A DNA stretch of 9,855 bases from Oscillospiraceae bacterium (GTDB taxonomy: Bacteria; Bacillota; Clostridia; Oscillospirales; Acutalibacteraceae), in NCBI GenBank assembly GCA_031273775.1, contig JAISRF010000143.1, positions 1 to 9,855 on the forward strand, given 5' to 3'. Below, one piece after another: positions 1-5,582 of this stretch (its first letter is position 1; every line of letters begins with the position of its first letter). A program made the position numbers and the translations under genes. Below the pieces are notes generated by a model. The model did not search any database. It was not told where the DNA came from and was given only the letters and a program-made list of their open reading frames with translations.

Positions 1-12
1 CTCTTCCGATCT
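1..12. other. Residual Illumina adapter sequence at contig end
   Basis: The first 12 bases, CTCTTCCGATCT, are identical to the 3' end of the Illumina TruSeq adapter; read on the minus strand they give AGATCGGAAGAG, the standard adapter read-through sequence. They sit exactly at the contig edge, which is where untrimmed adapter is expected. The minus-strand tilS frame runs straight into this block, and its stop codon TAG is formed by one genomic base (13) plus two adapter bases (12, 11). These bases should be treated as non-genomic. Identity to the adapter is established knowledge; that it is contamination is a very likely inference. Confidence 0.95.
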
Positions 13-1063
13 AAAAACCGCCCGGAAGAGAGGTCTGCCCACCGTTTTCAAGCAGACGCTCCATGCATTTTATATGCACCGCTTCCGGCAAGTGGCCGGA
101 AGCGCCCAGAGCGGCGGCAACCAAGACGCGCCGGCGTATGGGAGAAGGGAGAGCAAGCAGCCCGGCGACTGGGTACGTTTCTCCCAAAAACGGGTGTCGC
201 CGCCGAATTTTTTCCGCTTCGCCTGCCGATTGGGCGCTTAAATACTCCTCGTCCCGGGCAATAAACTCCGCTGTACGGGTGATGGTTTGCACGGCGGCGG
301 GGTTTACAGTGACCAGCCCCGGAATCACCAGCGTTCTCACGCGGTTCCGGGCGTATTTGTCACTGTGGTTGCTGGAATCGGTCACATAAGAAATCCCATG
401 GCGGACGCAGTAATCAACAACATCTTCCCTGGAGACATGAATCAGGGGACGGATTATGAACTCTGCGGAGTTCAAATTGACAGTTGACAGTTGAGAATTC
501 TCGTACTCATCCGCCAATTCGGAATTTTTTCCTCGCACCGCCGGGATTCCCCGCAGACCGGCGCCCCCGGAACCCCTTACTAAATTCAAGAGCACCGTCT
601 CCGCGCTGTCATTTTGAGTGTGGGCGGTGGCGATACACCTCGCGGGGGGAGGCCTCCGTGCCTGACCTAACTCCCGTGCCTGATCCGGCTCCCATGCCTG
701 CTCTAAAACCTCTTGAAAAAACGCGTACCGGATTCGCCGACCGCAGACTTCCTCGCTTTCGCCGTTTTGCATTTCCCGCCGAACATTTACGCGTTTTACA
801 AAAAGCTCCAGGCCTGATTTTGCACAGAATTCCCGCGCAAATTCTTCGTCACGGTCAGATTCACCGCCGCGCAGACCGTGGTTGACGTGCGCGACGAGCA
901 GGGTGAATTTCCCCGCGCCCTCACGGCACAAAAAATGCGTCAGAGCCACGGAATCCGCCCCGCCCGAAAGGGCGGCGAGCACCAACGCGCCGGGCGGGAG
1001 CATGTTGTATTGCGCAATTGCGCGCCGCGCTTTGGTTTCAAGCGTATTTTCCGGCATACTCAC
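13..1063 (-). CDS. tilS: tRNA(Ile)-lysidine synthetase TilS, 3'-truncated by contig end
   Basis: TilS uses ATP to attach lysine to C34 of the CAU-anticodon tRNA-Ile, so that the tRNA reads AUA; it is normally essential. The PP-loop SGGADS is at residues 33-38, HVNHGLRG at 59-66, an ATAHTQND..AETVLLNLVRGSG block at 145-166, and the RPL..VSRED..DY and TDSSN....YARNRVR blocks at 205-243. These are the TilS signature blocks in order. Only 350 residues are present; TilS proteins are usually about 430-480, so part of the C-terminal substrate-binding region is missing. The apparent stop is made by adapter bases 11-12. The GTG at 1061-1063 overlaps the dnaX stop (GTGA) with GGAG five bases upstream; an ATG two codons later is an alternative start. 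Two family-atypical insertions occur at about residues 122-140 and 179-202. Identity is secure; the C-terminus is unknown. Confidence 0.95.
457..529. repeat. Palindromic repeat-like in-frame insertion inside tilS
   Basis: This segment encodes about 24 residues (179-202) between the RGIPAVRG and IIRPL blocks of TilS, where family members normally have only a few residues. The DNA is structured: TGAACTC (457-463) pairs with GAGTTCA (468-474); a doubled TTGACAG/TTGACAG/TTGAG run covers 478-495; and 493-502 is the perfect palindrome GAGAATTCTC. Similar words (ATTGAGAATT, AATTCTCA, CTCTCAACT) recur in intergenic DNA at 7801-7835 and 9186-9202. It resembles short dispersed palindromic elements that insert in coding regions without breaking the frame. 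The structure is seen; the mobile-element origin is inference. Confidence 0.5.
655..708. repeat. Three degenerate 18-bp tandem repeats within tilS
   Basis: Three adjacent 18-bp units, 655-672, 673-690 and 691-708, share the core CCRTGCCTG. On the coding (minus) strand they give a hexapeptide repeat with QA at a fixed place (EQAWEP, DQAREL, GQARRP). They expand the loop between the EVL helix and the ATAH motif of TilS, a site where the family usually has a shorter connection. Because the unit length is a multiple of three, copy-number change would not shift the frame. The repeats are visible; their variability between strains is not known. Confidence 0.6.
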
Positions 1064-2628
1064 TGAATCTCCGCTGAATCCCCGCCGAAAATCCCTGACA
1101 ATTTTGTCTGAAGGACAGCCAGCGGGTCAACCTTATCGGCCGCCGGAGCCGCGTCCGCTCCGTCCCCGTCAAACGAAATCAAATGTGGCGCGCCGAGTAC
1201 GCGCTCCGCCACATCCGAAAGCAGGCAACTGAGCCGTTCATCCCGCTTCAAAAAGTCCTTTAGTCCCGCGTTTTCGGAGGAAATGACCAGCCGGTTGCCC
1301 CGTATTTGGGCGGATGAGCCCTTCAAAAGGGAAAACAGCAGGCGGCTGCCGGCTCCGGCCTCGTCCTGAATTTGCCGCCATTTTCCGTCCGGCGAATTAG
1401 CCTCCGGCGCGGCGCCGAAAGGGGAAGTTTCCTCCCGCGGCGGCGCGCTCTGCTCCATAAATTCCGAATTTCGCTTTAGCTTCCGGACTTCTTCTTCCAG
1501 CGCTTCCACGCGTTGCGCAAGCGCCTCAGGCGAGCCGTCCGCGGCGGGAGCGCACATCCGCACCAAGGCAAGCTCCAACTCCACACGGCGGCAGTCTGTG
1601 CGCGGCATCCGTTCCAGCGCCGCTTCCAGCAGGCTCATACAGTCAAGCAACCGCGTTAAAGTGTACTGCCCGGCAAGGTTTTTCAGCTCGCTAAGCTCTG
1701 CCGCCGCGCAAACCAATAGCTTTTCGGGGGTTCTTGCGGTTCGCGCTACACTTAAATCCCGGTAATGTGAGAGCAATTCCTCACACAGCCGCAATAAATC
1801 CTTTGAAGAGGAATGCAGCCGGTCAATTTCCTGCAAAGCGGCAGCGGTGTCGTTCGCGACAACCGCCTTCGAAAGGGTAAACAGGCTCTCCCGCCCGGCA
1901 AGCCCGGCGGCTTCAGCCACGGTATTTTCGTTGATTTGCCCGGCGCGACCGGCACATAAATCAAGCAGCGAAAGCGCGTCGCGCATCCCGCCGTCCGAAA
2001 GCCGCGCAATCAAAAGGGCGGCGTCACCGGTCAGGATCAGATTTTCCTCCCCCGCAATCCACAGCAACCGTTTGGCAATGGTTTCCGGGTCAATCCGCCG
2101 GAACTCAAAGCGTTGGCAGCGCGAAAGGATGGTGGCCGGCAGCTTATGCGGCTCGGTGGTGGCGAGGATGAAAATGACGTGGGCGGGCGGTTCCTCAAGG
2201 GTTTTGAGCAACGCGTTGGCGGCTCCCTGGGACAGCATGTGCGCCTCATCTATGATATACACGCGGCATTTTCCGGCGGTGGGGGAGAAAACAGCCTGTT
2301 CGCGCAGGTCGCGGATGTTTTCCACGCCGTTGTTGCTGGCGGCGTCAATTTCCAGAATGTCCATGTCCGCGCCCGACTCCGCGGATAAACAGCGTTCGCA
2401 CCTGTTGCAGGGGTCGCCGTCTTGAAGCTCAAGGCAGTTAGCCGCCTTTGCCAAAATTTTGGCGCAGGTCGTCTTACCCGTTCCCCGCGAACCGGAAAAC
2501 AAATACGCGTGAGAAAGCCGCCCTGTCCGGCTTTGGGTAAGAAGCACCTGGGTAATATGCTCCTGACCGATTACATCGGCAAAGCTTTTGGGACGGTACT
2601 TACGGTAAAGAGCCTGATAACCTGACAT
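1060..2628 (-). CDS. dnaX: DNA polymerase III subunit gamma/tau
   Basis: This is the clamp-loader ATPase that loads the beta sliding clamp and organises the replisome. The N-terminus (YQALYRKYRPKSFADVIGQE) is diagnostic. Walker A GSRGTGKT lies at residues 46-53, a four-cysteine zinc site at C65, C74, C77 and C80, Walker B IIDEAH at 125-130, and the SRC arginine-finger motif at 169-171. The C-terminal third is charged and less conserved, with a likely coiled coil around EALAQRVEALEEEVRKLKRN, as is usual for tau. At 522 residues it is somewhat shorter than the B. subtilis protein. A GGAG (2635-2638) sits six bases before the ATG. No long A-run suggesting programmed frameshifting to a short gamma form was seen. 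Its stop overlaps the tilS start; the SRP RNA gene lies just upstream and may share its transcript. Confidence 0.97.
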   Translation of the reverse strand: MSGYQALYRKYRPKSFADVIGQEHITQVLLTQSRTGRLSHAYLFSGSRGTGKTTCAKILAKAANCLELQDGDPCNRCERCLSAESGADMDILEIDAASNNGVENIRDLREQAVFSPTAGKCRVYIIDEAHMLSQGAANALLKTLEEPPAHVIFILATTEPHKLPATILSRCQRFEFRRIDPETIAKRLLWIAGEENLILTGDAALLIARLSDGGMRDALSLLDLCAGRAGQINENTVAEAAGLAGRESLFTLSKAVVANDTAAALQEIDRLHSSSKDLLRLCEELLSHYRDLSVARTARTPEKLLVCAAAELSELKNLAGQYTLTRLLDCMSLLEAALERMPRTDCRRVELELALVRMCAPAADGSPEALAQRVEALEEEVRKLKRNSEFMEQSAPPREETSPFGAAPEANSPDGKWRQIQDEAGAGSRLLFSLLKGSSAQIRGNRLVISSENAGLKDFLKRDERLSCLLSDVAERVLGAPHLISFDGDGADAAPAADKVDPLAVLQTKLSGIFGGDSAEIQ

Positions 2629-2690
2629 ATTTTACTCCGTCGCCTGCGGATTGTTTTTGCGGGAGACCAAAATGGCCGCCTCCGCCCGTT

Positions 2691-2816
2691 GTCTGCTTTG
2701 CGGACGCGCGGGCGGGTTGCATCGCGCGATCCGGGCCGCTTAATGCTGCTCGGTTCCCCGCCTGACATGGTTCGCGGAGGATCGCCGCGCAAAGCCGGCG
2801 CGCCCGCAAAGCAGAC
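2691..2816 (-). ncRNA. ffs: Signal recognition particle RNA, small (4.5S-like) bacterial type
   Basis: SRP RNA binds Ffh and guides ribosomes making membrane proteins to FtsY. The transcript folds into one long rod. A perfect 13-bp closing helix pairs 2804-2816 with 2691-2703, and a GCGCG/CGCGC helix follows. The apical domain reads ATGTCAGG, CGG, GGAA, CCG, AGCAGCAT (about 2769-2742), which is the conserved Ffh-binding asymmetric loop capped by the GGAA tetraloop. The length of about 126 nt and the absence of an Alu-like 5' domain indicate the small type, although many Bacillota have the large one. Placement directly upstream of dnaX is a conserved Gram-positive arrangement. The ends are set by the closing helix and may be off by several bases. 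Confidence 0.92.
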
Positions 2817-2837
2817 ACCGCTGAATGAATCAGCGGT
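2817..2837 (-). other. Perfect hairpin at the 5' end of the SRP RNA precursor
   Basis: ACCGCTGA (2817-2824) and TCAGCGGT (2830-2837) form a perfect 8-bp inverted repeat around a 5-nt loop. It lies between the predicted start of transcription (about 2833-2837) and the mature SRP RNA closing helix. It may stabilise the precursor or set the position of 5' processing. Sequence and symmetry are observed; the role is inference. Confidence 0.6.
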
Positions 2838-2840
2838 ATT

Positions 2841-2869
2841 AGTATATCAGACTTTTAAGCATTTGACAA
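2841..2869 (-). promoter_or_regulatory. Sigma-A promoter of ffs (SRP RNA)
   Basis: On the minus strand the -35 element TTGTCA (2869-2864) and the -10 element TATACT (2846-2841) are separated by exactly 17 bp. Each differs from the sigma-A consensus by one base. Transcription would start near 2833-2835, just before the SRP RNA, and could continue into dnaX because no clear terminator separates the two. Confidence 0.8.
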
Positions 2870-2888
2870 CTGTTAATTTGTTAACAGT
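2869..2888. promoter_or_regulatory. Palindrome abutting the ffs -35 element
   Basis: ACTGTTAA (2869-2876) and TTAACAGT (2881-2888) form a perfect 8-bp inverted repeat with a TTTG centre. It overlaps the outer base of the -35 box of the ffs promoter and lies downstream of the rhaA stop. It could be an operator, or a weak hairpin at the end of the rhaA transcript; it has no GC-rich stem or adjoining T-run typical of an intrinsic terminator. The function is unproven. Confidence 0.4.
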
Positions 2889-2923
2889 AAATGAACGCGC
2901 GCTTGTTCTAAAAATTTCACAAA

Positions 2924-4189
2924 TCAGCGCAAGTCCAGCACATCGGTTTCATACTTTTTTACTTCGTCGAGCCATTCGGTAGATACCGGTACGCCTTTTT
3001 CCACGCACAGATAATCCCAAACGGCGCTCTGCGGCAGGTTCTTAAACTCCTCCGACAGCGCCAAACGCGAGGTGAAATCGCCGCTTGCCTCGGCCTTTTC
3101 CAAAAGGGAGGTAGGCTCCAAAAGCGCGGTCAATAACGCCTTGCCCGCAGCCCGCAGCCCGATTACCCAAGCCGCCACGCGGTTGATGGTCGCGTCGAAA
3201 TAATCCAGGCCGATGGCGACCTTGCCGAACAAGTTTCCGCGCTTGAGCTCCTGCATCAGTCCGGTCAACTCATCGGACTGAATCAACACGTGGTCGCTGT
3301 CCCAGCGGACGCCGCGACTGATGTGAAGCAGAATGTCGTCTACGAAAAGTGACGCGGCGGAAAGCTTATCCACCACCGATTCCGTCGGGTGATAATGTCC
3401 GGTATCCATGCACACGCCCACGCCGTTTTTGGCGGCGTAGGCGAGATAAAATTCATGCGAACCGACCGTAAAGCTCTCTACGCCGATGCCGAACAGTTTA
3501 CCCTCCATCACGTCAATCAGGTGTTCATGGGGGTATTTATCCTCAAAAATCCGATCCAGTGAATCTTTTAAGTATTCGCGGTAGAGTAGGCGGTTGGCGG
3601 GAATGTCCTTCAAACCGTCGGGAATCCAAATGTCGTTCCAGCTTGAAACGCCCAGTTCTTTGCCAATGGCGGCGGCGATTTCACGCGCGCCCTTGCCCGC
3701 TTTAATCCAATAATCGCGGACATCTTTCCGGCGGGAGGACAGAGAAAAACCCTCCACCATCATGGGGTGAGCAAAGAAAGAAGCGTTGAAATCTAAACCC
3801 AGGTCGTTTTGCTTGGCCCAGTCAATCCACTTACGGAAATCCTCTGGGGCGACCTCGTTGCGGGGTGTGGGTTTTTGCGGCTCGGCGTACACGCTGTGAA
3901 GATTCACGCGGTGCTTGCAGGGGGACAGGCTGAACGCCTTTTCAATGTCTGCCCGAAGTTCCTCACCGTTTCGCGCCGCGCCGGGGTAATTCCCTGTGAC
4001 CACGTTTTGGCTCTGGACGTCGCCCAAATCCTCAAAGCCCTTAATGTCATCGCCCTGCCAGTTGTGGAGCGAAACAGGGATTTCTCTGAACGCTTTCAAC
4101 GCCGCGTCTGTGTCCACGCCAAAGGCGGCGTAGGTCTTTTTCGCGGATTCGTAGCTTTTGACAATGCTATCCTTGTCACTGGTATACAT
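2924..4189 (-). CDS. rhaA: L-rhamnose isomerase
   Basis: RhaA converts L-rhamnose to L-rhamnulose in the cytoplasm using divalent metal, the first step of rhamnose catabolism. The 421-residue product matches the family length of about 420. Blocks such as VNLHSVYAE, GLDFNASFFAHP, IWIPDGLKD and GVCMDTGHYHP are characteristic. All metal ligands known from the E. coli enzyme are found at a constant offset of five: E229, D262, H265, H289, D297, D299 and D329. I chose the ATG at 4187-4189 because an open-frame start at 4252 lies inside the -35 box of the promoter, while 4189 has AAAGGAG upstream. No rhamnulokinase, aldolase, transporter or rhamnose regulator is adjacent, so it stands alone here. 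It is divergent from rplM. Confidence 0.95.
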   Translation of the reverse strand: MYTSDKDSIVKSYESAKKTYAAFGVDTDAALKAFREIPVSLHNWQGDDIKGFEDLGDVQSQNVVTGNYPGAARNGEELRADIEKAFSLSPCKHRVNLHSVYAEPQKPTPRNEVAPEDFRKWIDWAKQNDLGLDFNASFFAHPMMVEGFSLSSRRKDVRDYWIKAGKGAREIAAAIGKELGVSSWNDIWIPDGLKDIPANRLLYREYLKDSLDRIFEDKYPHEHLIDVMEGKLFGIGVESFTVGSHEFYLAYAAKNGVGVCMDTGHYHPTESVVDKLSAASLFVDDILLHISRGVRWDSDHVLIQSDELTGLMQELKRGNLFGKVAIGLDYFDATINRVAAWVIGLRAAGKALLTALLEPTSLLEKAEASGDFTSRLALSEEFKNLPQSAVWDYLCVEKGVPVSTEWLDEVKKYETDVLDLR

Positions 4190-4199
4190 ATAAAGTCGG

Positions 4200-4206
4200 C
4201 TCCTTT
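4200..4206 (-). promoter_or_regulatory. Ribosome binding site fixing the rhaA start
   Basis: AAAGGAG on the minus strand lies 10 bases upstream of the ATG at 4189. The spacing is slightly long, but it is the only good Shine-Dalgarno sequence between the promoter and the conserved part of the protein, and it supports the 421-residue form over a longer one. Confidence 0.7.
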
Positions 4207-4223
4207 GTGTTTGTATGGTTTTG

Positions 4224-4252
4224 ATTATACCGCGTCTTATGTGATTCGTCAA
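4224..4252 (-). promoter_or_regulatory. Sigma-A promoter of rhaA
   Basis: TTGACG (4252-4247) and a perfect TATAAT (4229-4224) are separated by 17 bp on the minus strand. The predicted start is near 4217, leaving a leader of about 28 nt. No convincing catabolite-response element or rhamnose operator was recognised around it. Confidence 0.82.
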
Positions 4253-4323
4253 ATAACATTTTCGGCAAATAAGTGTAAGTTTGACGCGTAAAAAAGCAAT
4301 TCATAATTTAGTATTCGCGAGAT

Positions 4324-4356
4324 AAAAGTTTGAAAATCGAAGAAAATCAAAGAAAA
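4324..4356. promoter_or_regulatory. Phased A-tracts upstream of the rplM promoter
   Basis: AAAA runs begin at 4324, 4333, 4343 and 4353, spaced 9-10 bp, so they lie on one face of the helix and should bend the DNA. They sit about 25-55 bp upstream of the rplM -35 box, where UP-element-like or curved DNA boosts ribosomal promoters. Phasing is observed; the activating role is inferred. Confidence 0.45.
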
Positions 4357-4379
4357 CAAATCGCCAATTAAAATTGTTG

Positions 4380-4408
4380 TTGACAAATTGCGTCCGGCGT
4401 GATAATAT
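4380..4408 (+). promoter_or_regulatory. Sigma-A promoter of rplM-rpsI
   Basis: A perfect -35 TTGACA (4380-4385) is followed by the AT-rich block GATAATATA. The -10 may be TAATAT (4403-4408, 17-bp spacer) or GATAAT (4401-4406, 15-bp spacer). The leader to the rplM ATG is only about 25 nt, too short for an elaborate autoregulatory structure. Confidence 0.75.
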
Positions 4409-4440
4409 ACCGTTCGGAATTCAAAATAGGAGAGGTTCAT

Positions 4441-4869
4441 ATGTCAACATTTATGCCGAAAGCCGGGCAGGTGAGCCGGAGTTGGTACGTGCTGGACGCG
4501 GCCGATAAGCCGTTGGGACGCTTAGCCGCCGCCGCCGCCGTTCTGCTCCGCGGCAAGCACAAACCAATTTTCGCTCCCCATGTGGACTGCGGCGACCATG
4601 TTATTGTCGTCAACGCCGAAAAAGCCGTGCTCACGGGGAAAAAGCTCGACCAGAAATTTTACCGCCGGCATTCCGGATATATCGGCGGCCTGAAAGAAAC
4701 CAAGTACCGCACCTTAATGTCCACTCGTCCCGAGCTGGCCGTGGAATTGGCCGTCAAGGGGATGGTGCCGGCCACCACCATCGGGCGCGCCGCGCTTTTG
4801 CGGTTGCGCGTGTACAAGGGCAATGACCACAAACACGCGGCTCAGAAGCCTGAAAACTACGAATTTTAA
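4441..4869 (+). CDS. rplM: 50S ribosomal protein L13
   Basis: L13 is an early-assembly protein of the large ribosomal subunit. The 142-residue product is of standard size. It shows the family blocks WYVLDAADKPLGRLA (15-29), HKPIFAPHVDCGDHVIVVNA (39-58), RRHSGYIGGLK and VKGMVPATTIGR, and ends with the typical YKGNDHKHAAQKPE segment. The ATG at 4441 is preceded by AGGAGAGG (4428-4435); a possible in-frame start 42 bases upstream would lie within the promoter and is rejected. rpsI follows after 18 bases, the near-universal bacterial pairing. Confidence 0.98.
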   Translation: MSTFMPKAGQVSRSWYVLDAADKPLGRLAAAAAVLLRGKHKPIFAPHVDCGDHVIVVNAEKAVLTGKKLDQKFYRRHSGYIGGLKETKYRTLMSTRPELAVELAVKGMVPATTIGRAALLRLRVYKGNDHKHAAQKPENYEF

Positions 4870-4887
4870 GCGGGGGGCAAATAAAAC

Positions 4888-5286
4888 ATGTTTGATTCAA
4901 AACCGTATTTTTACGGAACCGGTCGCCGGAAAAGCAGCGTCGCGCGGGTGCGTGTGTATGCGGGGAGCGGCGAGATTACCATCAATGACCGCGACATTGA
5001 CGACTATTTCGGGTTGGAAGCATTAAAGTTAATTGTCCGCCAGCCCCTGAACCTGACCGACACCACCGAACGTTTTGACCTTGTCTGCCGTGTGGGCGGC
5101 GGCGGCGTAACCGGGCAGGCCGGCGCAATACGCCACGGCATTGCCCGCGCGCTGTTACAGTACGATGGGGAATTGCGCCCCGCGTTGAAAAAAGCAGGTT
5201 TCTTAACTCGTGACCCGCGCATGAAGGAACGCAAAAAGTACGGCCTGAAAGGCGCGCGCAGAGCGCCGCAGTTCTCCAAGAGATAA
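4888..5286 (+). CDS. rpsI: 30S ribosomal protein S9
   Basis: S9 is a small-subunit protein whose C-terminal tail reaches the P-site tRNA. The 132-residue product has the N-terminal YGTGRRKSSVARVRV block, the central GGGVTGQAGAIRHGIARAL block and the canonical end KKYGLKGARRAPQFSKR, including the terminal SKR that contacts tRNA. A G-rich GGGGGG precedes the ATG. It is co-transcribed with rplM and followed by a strong terminator. Confidence 0.98.
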   Translation: MFDSKPYFYGTGRRKSSVARVRVYAGSGEITINDRDIDDYFGLEALKLIVRQPLNLTDTTERFDLVCRVGGGGVTGQAGAIRHGIARALLQYDGELRPALKKAGFLTRDPRMKERKKYGLKGARRAPQFSKR

Positions 5287-5301
5287 TACGCACTATTATA
5301 T

Positions 5302-5349
5302 AAAGCCTGTATTCACGCGGTTTTGCGCGTGTTTACGGGCTTTTCGTTT
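5302..5349 (+). terminator. Intrinsic terminator of rplM-rpsI
   Basis: AAAGCCTGTA (5302-5311) pairs with TACGGGCTTT (5334-5343, one G-U pair). A TT/TT mismatch follows, then the inner stem CACGCG/CGCGTG (5314-5319 with 5326-5331) closes a 6-nt loop. A T-rich tail, TTTTCGTTT, follows from 5341. It starts 15 bases after the rpsI stop, in the expected place. Confidence 0.9.
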
Positions 5350-5406
5350 GCCCTGCTACACTCAATAACCCATTAAAAACCCATCACGCCGAATAAAATC
5401 ACATAC

Positions 5407-5466
5407 AGGTAGGGTGTGTAAGGTGGGCAAGGTAGGTGTATTCTGCTACTCTACGGAACGCCCACC
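5407..5466. other. G-rich repeat and long-range hairpin in the intergenic region
   Basis: Between the rpsI terminator and the promoter of the next operon, AGGTRGG occurs three times (starting at about 5407, 5421 and 5430). The second copy continues as GGTGGGC (5422-5428), which pairs perfectly with GCCCACC (5460-5466); a nested GTAG/CTAC pair (5432-5435 with 5446-5449) lies inside. No open reading frame or recognised RNA family fits. It could be an operator region with repeated protein-binding sites, a small RNA or a degenerate repeat. The rest of 5345-5495 shows nothing I can name. Confidence 0.35.
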
Positions 5467-5495
5467 GCTGTCTCTCCTTTTACAAGAGTAAATTA

Positions 5496-5513
5496 GAAAA
5501 AAATAATTTTTTC
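5496..5513. promoter_or_regulatory. AT palindrome next to the cassette promoter
   Basis: GAAAAAA (5496-5502) and TTTTTTC (5507-5513) form a perfect 7-bp inverted repeat with an ATAA centre, ending one base before the -35 box. It may act as an UP element or a regulator-binding site for the tyrosine-phosphorylation operon. Only the symmetry and position are observed. Confidence 0.4.
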
Positions 5514-5514
5514 A

Positions 5515-5543
5515 TTGACATTGAGGCGAAACTAATATAAAAT
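5515..5543 (+). promoter_or_regulatory. Sigma-A promoter of the tyrosine-phosphorylation cassette
   Basis: A perfect TTGACA (5515-5520) and TAAAAT (5538-5543) are spaced by 17 bp; an overlapping TATAAA (5536-5541) would give a 15-bp spacer. The leader to the first ATG is about 33 nt and contains GGAG (5566-5569), 13 bases before the start codon, a rather long spacing. Confidence 0.75.
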
Positions 5544-5582
5544 ACTTCATGAGTTTAAAATGAACGGAGTTAGTAAAAAATT

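Noticed and set aside
484..885. Plus-strand open frames opposite tilS, including one of 133 codons
   Set aside because: Antisense to a clearly recognised gene and low-complexity; no family resemblance.
1847..2425. 192-codon open frame opposite dnaX
   Set aside because: Shadow of dnaX codon bias on the other strand; no motif, no ribosome binding site, and dnaX itself is certain.
2629..2690. Possible terminator between ffs and dnaX
   Set aside because: Only weak GC pairing and no T-run on the minus strand; read-through into dnaX seems more likely.
4190..4252. Longer rhaA product starting at 4252
   Set aside because: The start would lie within the -35 box of a near-perfect promoter, and the extra residues do not belong to the conserved enzyme.
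4399..4440. 14-residue N-terminal extension of L13
   Set aside because: It overlaps the promoter -10 region; ATG 4441 has the ribosome binding site and gives the normal length.
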